A stretch of 64,000 nt of DNA from Centipeda artemidis DSM 19719 (GCF_000426665.1 NZ_AUFU01000001.1:248001-312000); one strand, 5' to 3'. Shown: positions 1 to 10,536, counted from the stretch's first letter. The notes: a model not told the origin generated them from the letters alone. Made by a program: numbers and translations.

Positions 1-1181
<1,181 letters not shown>

Positions 1182-1347
1182 GGCGATCCTCCTTATATGT
1201 TAATAATAGTTTTCAATGTAACACGCGCATCGTTTGTTGCGACTGACCGCGAGGTTCGGCACGCATGATTTGTGCATTCCACACAGAGACGGTACGACAC
1301 CGCACATCGAACCGTACTATATATTCTATGTGCATATTACGGCGAGG

Positions 1348-2658
1348 TCAACAGATTTCGCCCTTCAACACCCACGTTTGAGCGCGGTCAATACGGACAT
1401 GGACGAAGTCGCCCGCCTGCTCCGTCCCATGCGGAAAGAGCACGATCTTGTTCGTGCGCGTGCGCCCGCTCCACACGGCGGGATCGTTCTTGCTCTCGCC
1501 CTCCACCATGACCTCCAGCTTCGTGCCCGCGAGTTTTTCGTTGATGTCGCGGCTGATCTTATTTTGCTCCTCCATGAGGAGATTCAGGCGCGCGTGCTTC
1601 ACATCGTCCGGCACCTGATCCTCCATGCGCGCGGCGGGCGTACCGGAGCGCTTCGAGTAGAGGAACGTATATGCCGAATCGTAGCGGATCTCGCGGAGGA
1701 AATCGAGCGTCGCGGCGAAGTCCTCCTCCGTCTCCCCCGGGAACCCCACGATGAGATCGGTCGTCAGGCTCGCGTCCGGCAGCGCCTCGCGCACGCGGCG
1801 TACGCGCTCGCGGTAGGACTCCACTGTGTAGACGCGGTTCATCGCCTTCAGAATCCGGTTGCTGCCGTACTGCACGGGGAGGTGGATGTGCTCGCAGAGA
1901 TGCCGCCCGTTTTTGATGGTATCGATGAGCTTATCGCTGATGTCCTTCGGATGCGAGGTCATAAACCGCACGCGGCGGATGCCCTCCACTTCGTCAACCA
2001 TCCGGAGGAGGTCGGCAAAATCCGCCGCCTTATGATCCTTTCCATAGGAATTGACATTCTGCCCGAGGAGCGTCACCTCGGTATATCCCTCCGCGACCGC
2101 GCGGCGCACCTCCGCCACGATGTCCTCAGGCGTGCGGCTGCGCTCGCGCCCGCGCACATAGGGAACGATGCAGAACGTGCAGAAATTATTGCAGCCGTAC
2201 ATGATCGGCACCCACGCCGAGAATTTCCCCCCGCGCGCGATGGGCAGATTCTCCGCGATCGTATTCCCGATGACCGTATCAACCACGGGCGAGTGCTCCG
2301 CGCGGATCTCCGCGATGATGCGCGTCAGTTCCTGCACCTTTCCCGTGCCGAGCACGAAGTCGATGTGCGGTGCGCGCTGCATGAGGTTGTCCCCTTCTTT
2401 TTGCGCCATGCAGCCTGCAATGCCGAAGATGAGGTGCGGATTGCGTTCCTTGAGCTTTTTGATCTCGCCGATTTTGCCATAAACCTTGTCCTCCGCCGAC
2501 TCGCGCACACAGCAGGTGTTGATGAGGATCACGTCGGCATCCGCCGTCTCCTCCGTCCGCGTGTAGCCGACCGATTGGAGCTGCCCCTCCATCCGCTCGG
2601 CGTCGGCGATATTCATTTGGCAGCCGTAGACGAGTATCTTATAGCGACCTGTGGACAT
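1348..2658 (-). CDS. miaB: tRNA-2-methylthio-N6-dimethylallyladenosine synthase MiaB
   Basis: Radical SAM enzyme that adds the 2-methylthio group to N6-isopentenyl-A37 of tRNAs reading UNN codons. The 436-residue product has the family layout: an N-terminal domain with three cluster cysteines (C13, C49 or C50, C83), the radical-SAM CxxxCxxC at C156, C160 and C163, and a C-terminal TRAM domain ending near WVLKGEIC. Length is normal. It lies 166 bp upstream of mutS on the same strand. That gap holds an A/T-rich stretch near 1310-1335 and no gene that I can see. Confidence 0.96.
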   Translation of the reverse strand: MSTGRYKILVYGCQMNIADAERMEGQLQSVGYTRTEETADADVILINTCCVRESAEDKVYGKIGEIKKLKERNPHLIFGIAGCMAQKEGDNLMQRAPHIDFVLGTGKVQELTRIIAEIRAEHSPVVDTVIGNTIAENLPIARGGKFSAWVPIMYGCNNFCTFCIVPYVRGRERSRTPEDIVAEVRRAVAEGYTEVTLLGQNVNSYGKDHKAADFADLLRMVDEVEGIRRVRFMTSHPKDISDKLIDTIKNGRHLCEHIHLPVQYGSNRILKAMNRVYTVESYRERVRRVREALPDASLTTDLIVGFPGETEEDFAATLDFLREIRYDSAYTFLYSKRSGTPAARMEDQVPDDVKHARLNLLMEEQNKISRDINEKLAGTKLEVMVEGESKNDPAVWSGRTRTNKIVLFPHGTEQAGDFVHVRIDRAQTWVLKGEIC

Positions 2659-2726
2659 TCGTTTCGTTCACCCTAACACAGATAGTAAAAAAGTCCGGAA
2701 GAACTCTTCCGGACCGCGTTTCATAT

Positions 2727-2800
2727 TGGAGGCGACACCCAGAATCGAACTGGGGATAAAGGTTTTGCAGACCTCGGCCTTACCACTTGGCTATGTCGCC
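2727..2800 (-). tRNA. tRNA-Cys (GCA)
   Basis: The minus strand folds as a cloverleaf with acceptor stem GGCGACA/TGTCGCC, a T-loop GTTCGATTC and anticodon GCA in the loop TCTGCAAAA. The 3' CCA is encoded (2727-2729). It is transcribed after tRNA-Gly from a shared promoter. Confidence 0.95.
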
Positions 2801-2806
2801 GAATCA

Positions 2807-2881
2807 TGGAGCGGAAAACGAGGCTCGAACTCGCGACCCCCACCTTGGCAAGGTGGTGCTCTACCACTGAGCTACTTCCGC
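2807..2881 (-). tRNA. tRNA-Gly (GCC)
   Basis: Minus-strand cloverleaf with acceptor GCGGAAG pairing with TTTCCGC, anticodon GCC within CTTGCCAAG, T-loop GTTCGAGCC and encoded CCA. It is the first gene of a two-tRNA unit, with tRNA-Cys 6 bp downstream. Confidence 0.95.
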
Positions 2882-2915
2882 ATGATGCTTCACGCCGCGA
2901 TACGCGACATGAGTT

Positions 2916-2944
2916 ATTATAGCCACAATCCCTGTACCTGTCAA
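2916..2944 (-). promoter_or_regulatory. consensus sigma-A promoter of the Gly-Cys tRNA unit
   Basis: On the minus strand TTGACA (2939-2944) and TATAAT (2916-2921) are separated by exactly 17 bp, a perfect consensus about 35 bp upstream of tRNA-Gly. This fits a strong, unregulated stable-RNA promoter. Confidence 0.85.
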
Positions 2945-3053
2945 CCCCAAAATACACCGCATCTATATTTACGCGCCCCCTTCATAAAAATATGGTATGA
3001 ACTGACATTTTTTACGCCGGAAAGAAAATACTACCATAATGTTGCAGATTGAT

Positions 3054-3082
3054 TTGACATGCGGCGCCAAGTCTGCAATAAT
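3054..3082 (+). promoter_or_regulatory. predicted promoter of brnQ
   Basis: TTGACA (3054-3059), a 17-bp spacer and AATAAT (3077-3082) lie about 70 bp upstream of the brnQ start. CodY is encoded nearby and often controls branched-chain amino acid genes, but I see no clear CodY box here. Confidence 0.65.
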
Positions 3083-3155
3083 GCAGTTTACCTGCTTTTT
3101 TTGCCGCATGGTATCGGCGAAGAAGCACACTTCACATACAAAGGAGAAATGTTCT

Positions 3156-4499
3156 ATGAAGGGACTCAGTATATACCCTCTGACAAAAAAAGATCTGATC
3201 ACGTTCGGACTGATGATGTTCTCGATCTACTTCGGTGCGGGCAATCTCATCTTCGCGCCTGTACTCGGTCAGGCTGCCGGCGAGAATACGTTCGTTGCTA
3301 TGCTCGGGTTCATGACAACGGGCATCGGTCTGCCGCTGCTCGGCATCACCGCGATTGCTCTGTGCGGCGGCGACTATGCTCCCCTCATTCGCAAGCGCAC
3401 TTCGCCGTGGTTCGCGGCAATGCTGCTCGTCCTCCTCTATCTCATCATCGGGCCGCTCTTTGCGATGCCGCGTTCGGGCGCGGTTTCCTTTGAGATCGGT
3501 ATTCGTCCCTTCCTCAGCGCAGACAATATCGCGCTTGGGCAACTGATCTACACGACCATCTTTTTCTCTGCGGCGCATTATCTTGCGCTGACGCCGAGCA
3601 AGATCGTCGACCGCGTCGGCAAGATCCTCACGCCCGCGCTCCTCATCGTTCTGCTCATTCTCTTCGCCCGTGCGTTCCAAATGCCGCTCGGCGAAATTCT
3701 CCCCCCAACGGGCAACTACATCGATGCGCCGTTCGCGCAGGGCTTTCAGGACGGCTACCAGACGATGGATCTGCTCGCCTCCATCGGCATCGGCGCGCTT
3801 GTCGCCAACGCCATCCGCCTGCGCGGCGTCAGCGACACCCGCGCTATCGGCCTCACATGCCTGTGCTCAGGTCTCATGACAGTCGTCCTCATGACGGCAG
3901 TCTACGGCTCGCTCGCCTACCTCGGCGCAACGAGCGCCGCAGTTCTCGGACACTCTGAGAACGGCGGACAGCTGCTCTCCGATGCCGTCGGCATCTTCTT
4001 CGGCGCGGGCGGCAACCTGCTCCTCGCCGTCATCATTGGTCTGGCGTGTCTAACGACCACCTGCGGCATCAACTCGAGCGCAGCGATGTACTTCAATCGG
4101 CTCTTTGACGGACGCATCACCTATGAACGTCTGCTCCTCCTCTTCAACCTCGTCAGCTTTGCGATCTCGAACATCGGTCTGACGCAGATCATCGCCATCA
4201 CGATCCCCTTCCTCATTGCCATCTATCCGCTCGTCATCGTCTTTGTCATCATCTCACTGTTTGACTTCTATACCGGGCGGCACAAGGCGATCTACCAATA
4301 TGCCGTCGGATTCACGCTCGCCTTCTCCGTCATCGACGGTCTGCGCGTCGCAGGCATCAGCAGCACGGCGCTCGACGCGCTGCTCGCAGCGCATCTGCCG
4401 TTCTACGACATCACGATGGGCTGGGTCTGCCCCGCGATCGTCGGCGCACTCGTCGGGTTCGTTGTCTCCCAGTTCCAAACGACGCGCGCAGAGGCGTAA
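3156..4499 (+). CDS. brnQ: branched-chain amino acid transport protein BrnQ (LIVCS family)
   Basis: Cation-coupled inner-membrane importer of leucine, isoleucine and valine. The 447-residue product is hydrophobic throughout (about 12 membrane segments) and carries the N-terminal family signature IYFGAGNLIFAP at about residues 22-33. I choose the ATG at 3156 because it follows AAAGGAGA and gives the usual N-terminus; in-frame starts further upstream overlap the promoter. It stands alone between its promoter and a terminator. Substrate choice among branched-chain amino acids is inferred from the family. Confidence 0.93.
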   Translation: MKGLSIYPLTKKDLITFGLMMFSIYFGAGNLIFAPVLGQAAGENTFVAMLGFMTTGIGLPLLGITAIALCGGDYAPLIRKRTSPWFAAMLLVLLYLIIGPLFAMPRSGAVSFEIGIRPFLSADNIALGQLIYTTIFFSAAHYLALTPSKIVDRVGKILTPALLIVLLILFARAFQMPLGEILPPTGNYIDAPFAQGFQDGYQTMDLLASIGIGALVANAIRLRGVSDTRAIGLTCLCSGLMTVVLMTAVYGSLAYLGATSAAVLGHSENGGQLLSDAVGIFFGAGGNLLLAVIIGLACLTTTCGINSSAAMYFNRLFDGRITYERLLLLFNLVSFAISNIGLTQIIAITIPFLIAIYPLVIVFVIISLFDFYTGRHKAIYQYAVGFTLAFSVIDGLRVAGISSTALDALLAAHLPFYDITMGWVCPAIVGALVGFVVSQFQTTRAEA

Positions 4500-4516
4500 G
4501 CATCCTAACCTAAAAA

Positions 4517-4556
4517 GGCGTGCTGCATCCATACCGATGCGGCATATCTTTTTTTC
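4517..4556 (+). terminator. intrinsic terminator of brnQ
   Basis: GCTGCATC pairs with GATGCGGC (one G-T) around a short loop and is followed by a run of seven T after the brnQ stop. The converging NifK-like gene ends just beyond it. Confidence 0.75.
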
Positions 4557-4569
4557 TGCAAAAATAAAT

Positions 4570-5763
4570 TCAGCGCACGCGAACCTCTCCGTATTCCGTT
4601 GGGCTGTACTCATGCTGCAGAACGGCGCTGACGATCTCCTCAATGAGATGCGCAAGCCCTTCCGCGCCCAAATATCCGTGCGGCACGAGCTGCAACCGGT
4701 CAAACACGGGGTAGGAGATGCGCACAAGGACACGTCCCCCGTCCGTGCAGAGCTCCTTCTCATAGGAACTTCCAAATACGACGACCGCGTCGGACGCCCG
4801 CACCGCATCGTACACTTCCCGCATATCGCCGCGCCCGTCGCTCGAAAGGGCGACCTCCATGCCTAGCTCCTCCGCAAGGAACGTACAAAGCCCCGCCATG
4901 TGCACGGCGTCAACGAGCACAGCGGCGGGCGTTCCATAGAGATACCGCAGAGGCTCTGCGGCACGGCGAACGATCTCCTCCGCCGCCCGGACAAACGGCG
5001 CCGTCCACGCATCTATCTCCGCGATGCCGAGCGCGTCCGCCACGCACTCAATGAACGCCGTCATGCCGTGAATACCGTAGGGATAGTCTGCCACGATATA
5101 GGGCGTACCGAACTGCTCCTGCATATACGCCGCGAGCTCGCGTCCCCCGCCGCCGAGCACGATATTGAGCGCGGCACGCGGTGCGTCCCGCATCTCTGCA
5201 AAGCTGCCGCAGCCGGGCACAGACTGCACCTGCACACGTGGCGCGAGCATCTCTCGAAGCGCCGCAATATCCCCCTCCGCGCACGGATCGTCATAAGAGA
5301 TTCCGAGGATATTGCACGATCTTGGAACGATCTCCCCCGGACGCATATATGCGCCGAGCGCGCGCAGCCCCGCCTCGTAGCCGTCCCCCATCGTTCCCAC
5401 AGTGCCCGCGCCCATTACGTGCAGGACGGGCACGTCGAGCCCCGCGGCCGCGATCACCGCCGCCATATCGTCGCCGATGAGATTCGGCACACAGCCGCTG
5501 ATGACGATGATCGCCTGCGGATCGGGATAGAGCTCTGCGGCATGCTGCAGCCCATCCCTAAGCGTCTCCGTACCGCCGTAGAGGACGTCCGACTCATACA
5601 TGACCGTGCACGCCTGCCGCACATCCGCGGGGTGCTGCGCCAGATGCAGCAGCAGAGTCCCAGCATTGCACCCCACGACGGAGTGAAAGAGGATCACGGC
5701 ATCGCGAATCCCGATACATGCACGGTACGCACCGAACAGCCTGCAGCTCTCCCCCGGTTTCAC
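4570..5763 (-). CDS. NifK-like nitrogenase component 1 subunit (unknown substrate)
   Basis: Member of the nitrogenase component 1 superfamily (NifD/K/E/N, BchN/B, CfbD), which carries metal clusters and reduces difficult substrates with electrons from a NifH-type ATPase. The 397-residue product has cysteines at 7, 32 and 91. Their spacing (25 and 59) closely matches the three P-cluster cysteines of NifK, within the contexts VVGC and ISGC. The motif APRAALNI followed by EQFGTPY recurs in the upstream partner, showing paralogy. The GTG start overlaps the TGA of that partner by 4 bp, so translation is probably coupled. No nifH, nifB or ferredoxin gene is visible nearby. It is not a classical nitrogenase and the substrate is unknown. 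Confidence 0.8.
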   Translation of the reverse strand: MKPGESCRLFGAYRACIGIRDAVILFHSVVGCNAGTLLLHLAQHPADVRQACTVMYESDVLYGGTETLRDGLQHAAELYPDPQAIIVISGCVPNLIGDDMAAVIAAAGLDVPVLHVMGAGTVGTMGDGYEAGLRALGAYMRPGEIVPRSCNILGISYDDPCAEGDIAALREMLAPRVQVQSVPGCGSFAEMRDAPRAALNIVLGGGGRELAAYMQEQFGTPYIVADYPYGIHGMTAFIECVADALGIAEIDAWTAPFVRAAEEIVRRAAEPLRYLYGTPAAVLVDAVHMAGLCTFLAEELGMEVALSSDGRGDMREVYDAVRASDAVVVFGSSYEKELCTDGGRVLVRISYPVFDRLQLVPHGYLGAEGLAHLIEEIVSAVLQHEYSPTEYGEVRVR

Positions 5764-7256
5764 TGCCTCATCCTCCACATCCTGTCCCACATCTCGCGCG
5801 AGGCGAGCGCATTCGGCTCGTCCGTCATCGGATAATGCTCCTCGCTGTACCTGAGCCGCGAGAGGAGCAAATGCCGCTTTCCGCGCCGCCGCTCCACCGC
5901 ACGCGCAAGCCCCGCGAGCACATCCCGATAATCCTCCATCGAAAAGGCACGCCGATCGTACATTGCAGGAATCCACGGCGCCCCAAAATGCTCGCACCGC
6001 TGCGCCCCGCTCCCCACGAGCGCATCGACACCCGCAGCGAGTCGGGCGAGCGTCCCTTCGTCGGGGCACACATAGAGCGCGATATGCGGCGCAGTCTCGC
6101 GGATCGCCGCACGAATCTTCTCATGCATCCGCGCCGCCGTCCCCTCCTCCAGCCCCCGCGTCCGCTCATAATCGGGCGGCAGGAGCAGCGCAACAAAGTC
6201 CAGCTTCATATTGTATTCGCACTCATAGATTTGAATCAACTCCGGAATTTTACTGAACGACGCGCTCACGAGACCGTACCGGAACCTTCCAAGATACGCC
6301 CGCAGCTCCCTCAGCTCCGGTGTCACACGCCGCTCCTCGGCCGCGAGAACATGCTCCGCCGCTTCCCTGCGTCCGAGCGCATCCGCAATCGTCAGATAAA
6401 AGTCACGAATCCCATCGACGCCGTACCATTCGTACAGATTTGAAAAATGGAGATACGGCGTGCCGAACCGCTCTTCCATGCGCCGCGCCCATCGCATCCG
6501 CCGTGCAATATTCAGCGCCGCGCGCGGCGCACGCACGATCTCCGCGCAGGATACCGCGGGGAGCAGTGTATTCGTCTCGATGCCGATCGCACGCAGCGTG
6601 TCGATGACGGACTGCACCGCACGGGTGCTGTGATCCCCCCATGCAAATGCCTCAATGTTGACCGTCCCGGGCGCGACCTCCTGCTCCTCCATCACTTGAT
6701 CGACGAGCGCCTCCAGAACCTCGACGAACCCGCAGCCGCGGTACTCCACCTTCGTCTTTTTCCCATAGACACGCCCCTTTGCCGCGATGCGCTCCTTCAG
6801 ATGCTCGACCACCGTACTGCTGCTGCGGTGCGAGAACGCCGACGACGCCACGGAGATGACGGGCGGCGCCCCCGGATGCATCTCGCGGAACCGCCGCACA
6901 ATGCCGTCGATGTCCTCCTGCATCACGTCCGTCACGCAGGTCGGGAGCACCGCAATCAGCTCCGGCTGCTCCGCCGCCGCGCGCTCGAGCACATCGATCA
7001 GCTTCTCCTCACCGCCGAACACCACATCCGAATCATCGAGCCGCGTGGACAGCGCCTCGTAGACGGGCGCAGGCGTACGCGTCGAACGCCGGTAGTGGAA
7101 CGCACAGCCGATCGGCCCGTGCAGCACGGGAATGCACCCCGGGATCTCGCGCAGCGCCGCAAGAGCCCCCGTGATCTTCCCGTTCAGCGCATAGTTATGG
7201 ATGACGTCGATTCCCTGTATACCGTGCCACAAGCGCCTCTCATAGTATCGCTTCAT
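5760..7256 (-). CDS. NifD/NifE-like nitrogenase component 1 subunit (unknown substrate)
   Basis: Partner of the downstream NifK-like protein; together they probably form a component 1 heterotetramer. The 498-residue product has HGPIGC (C51), equivalent to the HGPVGC ligand of NifD, and LPTC (C107), equivalent to the third ligand. The residue about 26 positions before C51, where NifD has its first P-cluster cysteine, is asparagine, and another cysteine lies at 41. In ALNIARRMRWARRMEERFGTPY the position of the FeMo-cofactor cysteine of NifD is not cysteine. The protein is therefore unlikely to hold a standard FeMo-cofactor. It is first of a two-gene operon. The family call is firm; the function is unknown. 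Confidence 0.8.
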   Translation of the reverse strand: MKRYYERRLWHGIQGIDVIHNYALNGKITGALAALREIPGCIPVLHGPIGCAFHYRRSTRTPAPVYEALSTRLDDSDVVFGGEEKLIDVLERAAAEQPELIAVLPTCVTDVMQEDIDGIVRRFREMHPGAPPVISVASSAFSHRSSSTVVEHLKERIAAKGRVYGKKTKVEYRGCGFVEVLEALVDQVMEEQEVAPGTVNIEAFAWGDHSTRAVQSVIDTLRAIGIETNTLLPAVSCAEIVRAPRAALNIARRMRWARRMEERFGTPYLHFSNLYEWYGVDGIRDFYLTIADALGRREAAEHVLAAEERRVTPELRELRAYLGRFRYGLVSASFSKIPELIQIYECEYNMKLDFVALLLPPDYERTRGLEEGTAARMHEKIRAAIRETAPHIALYVCPDEGTLARLAAGVDALVGSGAQRCEHFGAPWIPAMYDRRAFSMEDYRDVLAGLARAVERRRGKRHLLLSRLRYSEEHYPMTDEPNALASREMWDRMWRMRQ

Positions 7257-7517
7257 TCTGCCCGCCTCCCAACAGCATCATATTGATTAGATTTTATTTT
7301 ATCATAGTAGTTACAACAGATCTGTGATTTTTCTTCATGCATAGAAGTTTTTTACATATTATTTTTGCAATATAATTATTTTTCATGATTTTTTCTTAAA
7401 TTTTTATTTCAATATTGATAAAATGTTATAGACAACATGCAGGAGAAAGAGGTACAATATGCCCATATGGAAATTATAGGTACATTGTACCTTCGGTTCT
7501 AGAAAGGAAGGACTCCT
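7257..7517. other. A/T-rich divergent intergenic region
   Basis: Very A/T-rich spacer between the nif-like operon (leftward) and the chemoreceptor gene (rightward). It must hold both promoters, but no strong consensus pair stands out. It also holds an inverted repeat close to the chemoreceptor start, listed separately. Confidence 0.5.
7451..7491. promoter_or_regulatory. inverted repeat GGTACAAT-N25-ATTGTACC upstream of the chemoreceptor gene
   Basis: GGTACAAT at 7451-7458 is the exact reverse complement of ATTGTACC at 7484-7491, with CATATG between the arms. It ends about 26 bp before the chemoreceptor start, so it could be an operator or a 5'-leader stem-loop. No known regulator site is recognised. 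Confidence 0.4.
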
Positions 7518-9482
7518 ATGAATCTGCGTGCAAAAATCATGGCACTTGTCGGTGTTCCGCTCATCTGCATATTTCTTATCATGTTGGGCACGATTTACTG
7601 GAAGGCTTCGGAAAGTATTCAGCAAGTCGCCTCACAAGAAATGCTTCAGATGGCGAATGTTTACGCTGCCAACATCAACACGGCGCTCCAGGCAAAATCG
7701 CGTACCCTCGAAACGGTCACGCGTCTATGGAGTACAAAACCCACCTCCTATGAGGACATGACGCTTGGTGCAAAGGAGTTTGCGACGCAGAACTCCGATT
7801 TCTTTGTGGGTTTCCCCGATAAGCCGTTCATCGACGGTGCAGGATATGATATACCGAGCGATTTCGACGCGACGTCGCGCGGCTGGTACAAAGATGCGCT
7901 CTCCTCGAACAAGGTCTGCCAGTCCTCCGTCTACAAGGCAGCCAACGGTATGCCCGTCATGAGCTTTAGCTCCGCCATCCGCGACGGCAATACCGTCGTC
8001 GGCGTCGCGGGCTGCGATCTGAACCTCAGCCTCGTCGCCGACATGCTCTCCAAGGCAAAAGTCTACGACACGGGCAAGGCATTCCTCCTCACGAAGGACG
8101 GCAATTTTATCTATCATGAAAAATACTCGATCGACGACAGTATTTCGTCCGTGAACGAGCCGGAGCTCCAAACGCTTGCCCCTACATTCTTTTCCGGGTC
8201 GTCCGCCTTCAGCGAGAGCGCGGATAGTTTTTACGCCTCGACCCCGGTCGGTGATTCGGGCTGGGTTCTTGTCCTGCGCGTGCCGCAGTCCGAGGTCTTT
8301 GCCTCCTCGCGCGCCCTCCTCGGAATCATGGTCGGTATTGCAGTCGTCGCGTTCATTATCCTCTCGGGCATTCTCTTCTACATCGCACGCCTGATCTCCG
8401 TACCGGTCGAGGATCTCGCCGGATTCGCCGCGACCATCGCGCAGGGAGATCTGCGCAAAACCGCGCTGCCGGTCGAGCGCACGGACGAAATCGGCACACT
8501 GCACAATTCGTTCTGCAACATGACACACAATCTGCGCAAACTCATTCGCCAGGTCAGCGAGGTCGCGGGACACATCGCCGAGTCCTCTGCCGATCTCTCA
8601 GAAAATACCAAAGAGGCGGCACAGGCTTCGGAATACACGGCAAAATCCGTCGCACAGGTGGCGGATGCATCGCGTGCGCAGAGTGAGACCATCTCGTCGG
8701 CGACAGGGCTCATGCAGGAGTCCTCATCCAGCATCTCTCAGGTCACGGACGTCATCAGCGAGATTGTCGACTCCGCGAAAGCAACAGAGGAAGCAACCCG
8801 CGAAGGTCAGACGATCCTCTCCAATACGATCAGCAAGATGAACAGTCTCAAAGACGGAACGGTTGCCGTCACGGATACGGTCAAGGAACTGCAAAGCAGC
8901 GCGCACGAGGTCTCTTCCATTGTCGAGATGATCACAAATATCTCGGAACAGACCAACCTCCTGGCGCTCAACGCCGCGATCGAAGCCGCTCGTGCGGGCG
9001 AACACGGCAAGGGTTTCTCCGTCGTAGCGGACGAGGTACGCAAGCTCGCCGAGCAGTCGAAGGAAGCAACACAGAACATCTCTACACTCCTCGGCAGCAA
9101 CGCCGTGCAGATGGATAAAACTTTCCGTGCAATGGAAGAGCAGACCACCAACGTTGAGGAGAGTGTCGAAGAGATACATCGCTCCGGTGAGAAGTTTGCC
9201 GCCATCGCCGAACTCATTGAGGGTCTCTCGGGACAAATCAACCACATCGCAGAAATCGCCGCCTCGGTTCAGAAGACCAGTCACCGCGCGGTCAGCTCCA
9301 TCGAAAACATCAAGAGCGGGTCAAGCGATGCCGATACCAAGATGCAGGAAGAAGTATCGGCAATCTCCTCCGCCGCCGAACAGCAGTCCGCCGCCATGTC
9401 GGAGATTGCTGCCGCGAGCCATACGCTTTCCGAATTGGGACAAGAGCTGCAGCAGGCCACCAAGCAGTTCCGTTTATCCTAA
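7518..9482 (+). CDS. methyl-accepting chemotaxis protein
   Basis: Transmembrane receptor that signals to the CheA/CheW array. Of 654 residues, 1-30 contain a first membrane helix, about 30-270 form a periplasmic dCache-like sensor (typical motifs SRGWYKDA and [12 protein letters not shown]), and a second helix lies near 275-295. A HAMP domain follows at about 295-350, and the long cytoplasmic coiled coil carries the conserved hairpin tip near residues 474-510 ([19 protein letters not shown]). The start is preceded by AAGGAAGG. No che genes are adjacent. Ligands of dCache sensors are often amino acids or organic acids; the ligand here cannot be read from sequence. Confidence 0.94.
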   Translation: MNLRAKIMALVGVPLICIFLIMLGTIYWKASESIQQVASQEMLQMANVYAANINTALQAKSRTLETVTRLWSTKPTSYEDMTLGAKEFATQNSDFFVGFPDKPFIDGAGYDIPSDFDATSRGWYKDALSSNKVCQSSVYKAANGMPVMSFSSAIRDGNTVVGVAGCDLNLSLVADMLSKAKVYDTGKAFLLTKDGNFIYHEKYSIDDSISSVNEPELQTLAPTFFSGSSAFSESADSFYASTPVGDSGWVLVLRVPQSEVFASSRALLGIMVGIAVVAFIILSGILFYIARLISVPVEDLAGFAATIAQGDLRKTALPVERTDEIGTLHNSFCNMTHNLRKLIRQVSEVAGHIAESSADLSENTKEAAQASEYTAKSVAQVADASRAQSETISSATGLMQESSSSISQVTDVISEIVDSAKATEEATREGQTILSNTISKMNSLKDGTVAVTDTVKELQSSAHEVSSIVEMITNISEQTNLLALNAAIEAARAGEHGKGFSVVADEVRKLAEQSKEATQNISTLLGSNAVQMDKTFRAMEEQTTNVEESVEEIHRSGEKFAAIAELIEGLSGQINHIAEIAASVQKTSHRAVSSIENIKSGSSDADTKMQEEVSAISSAAEQQSAAMSEIAAASHTLSELGQELQQATKQFRLS

Positions 9483-9496
9483 ACTAAAACCACACA

Positions 9497-9546
9497 AAAA
9501 TAAACCGACCGATAAGATTATGTCTTATCGGTCGGTTTATTTTTAT
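9497..9546. terminator. bidirectional intrinsic terminator
   Basis: A perfect stem of about 18 bp (ATAAACCGACCGATAAGA and its complement) with A and T tracts on both sides lies between the converging chemoreceptor and DedA genes, so it can stop transcription from either side. Confidence 0.9.
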
Positions 9547-9550
9547 ACTG

Positions 9551-10162
9551 TCAGCGCAGCCTGCGCTCCTTTTTCTTTTTCCAACGTACATAAAAGACAA
9601 CTGCCGCAATCACCGCGCCGACGATAAAAATGAGGCTCGCCTCATGTCCGTATGCCATGAGATCCGTCCAGCTCTCGCCGAGCAGCATTCCCGCGTAAAG
9701 AATGGCGGCCGTCCACGGAAGCGATCCCGCAATCGTATAGAGGAAGAACCGATTTCGATTCACACGCGCGAATCCTGCGGGGAGCGAAATGAAGGTACGC
9801 ACGACGGGCAGCATCCGGCTGAAAAAGACCGCCTTGAGACCGTAGCGGTCGAACCAGCGCTGCGCCACGTCCACATGGGACTGCTTGATGAGGAAATATT
9901 TCCCGTATTTCTCCACGAACGGGCGGCCGCCGTACGCACCGACCTCATAGGCAAAAATCGAGCCGAGCAGACCGCCGGTCATGCCCGCAGCAAGTGCTCC
10001 CTCAAACGACATATGACCCGCGAAGATGAGATAGCCCGCAAAGCCGAGAATGAGCTCACTCGGAATGGGAATACAGGCGTTCTCCGCCGCCATCAAAAGG
10101 GCGACGGCGGCATAGCCCCACGATGCGATAAACGAGAGAAAAATCTGATTGAAATACTCCAC
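9551..10162 (-). CDS. DedA family inner-membrane protein
   Basis: DedA-family proteins are thought to act in envelope phospholipid handling, including undecaprenyl-phosphate or phospholipid flipping. The 203-residue product has the family landmarks: ENACIPIPSE near residue 27, a Gly-rich re-entrant segment (AGMTGGLLGSIFAYEVG), and FFSRMLPVVRTFISLPAG with the conserved arginines, then a basic C-terminus (RWKKKKERRLR). The GTG start follows GGGAG. It is a single gene facing the chemoreceptor across a shared terminator. Confidence 0.9.
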   Translation of the reverse strand: MEYFNQIFLSFIASWGYAAVALLMAAENACIPIPSELILGFAGYLIFAGHMSFEGALAAGMTGGLLGSIFAYEVGAYGGRPFVEKYGKYFLIKQSHVDVAQRWFDRYGLKAVFFSRMLPVVRTFISLPAGFARVNRNRFFLYTIAGSLPWTAAILYAGMLLGESWTDLMAYGHEASLIFIVGAVIAAVVFYVRWKKKKERRLR

Positions 10163-10243
10163 CGAAATGCGCTCCCTTATAAAATCCTCGAATCCCTACA
10201 AAAAAAGCCCCGGTGCTGTCGTACCGGAGACATGTGTTTGTGG

Positions 10244-10319
10244 TGGTGCCTCAGAGCGGAATCGAACCACTGACACGGGGATTTTCAGTCCCCTGCTCTA
10301 CCAACTGAGCTACCGAGGC
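10244..10319 (-). tRNA. tRNA-Phe (GAA)
   Basis: Minus-strand cloverleaf with acceptor GCCTCGG/CTGAGGC, anticodon GAA within GACTGAAAATC, T-loop GTTCGATTC and encoded CCA. It is the last of three tRNAs in the unit. Confidence 0.95.
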
Positions 10320-10325
10320 AAAAAA

Positions 10326-10402
10326 TGGCGACCCGAAGGGGACTTGAACCCCTGACCTCCGCCGTGACAGGGCGGCATTCTAACCAACTAAACTACCGGG
10401 CC
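10326..10402 (-). tRNA. tRNA-Asp (GTC)
   Basis: Minus-strand cloverleaf with acceptor GGCCCGG/TCGGGTC, anticodon GTC within CCTGTCACG, T-loop GTTCAAGTC and encoded CCA. Confidence 0.95.
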
Positions 10403-10407
10403 GTATT

Positions 10408-10482
10408 TGGTGACGCGTACGGGATTCGAACCCGTGAAGCCGCCGTGAAAGGGCGGTGTCTTAACCACTTGACCAACGCGCC
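10408..10482 (-). tRNA. tRNA-Glu (TTC)
   Basis: Minus-strand cloverleaf with acceptor GGCGCGT/ACGCGTC, anticodon TTC within CTTTCACGG, T-loop GTTCGAATC and encoded CCA. It is the first tRNA of the Glu-Asp-Phe unit. Confidence 0.95.
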
Positions 10483-10536
10483 GTGACTGTTTCGGCTGCA
10501 AAATAAAATGGCGTTCGCAACACACTCACGGACGCC

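Noticed and set aside
1234-2676. 480-codon open frame on the plus strand
   Set aside because: It is antisense to miaB. The protein is rich in His, Arg and Ala with no family signature, while the minus strand encodes a complete MiaB.
2651-3052. 133-codon open frame across the tRNA-Cys/tRNA-Gly genes
   Set aside because: It only reads through two tRNA genes and their promoter.
4570-7256. classical molybdenum nitrogenase nifDK
   Set aside because: The cofactor cysteine of NifD and one P-cluster cysteine are missing, and no nifH, nifB or nifEN genes are present, so the nitrogen-fixation label is not supported.
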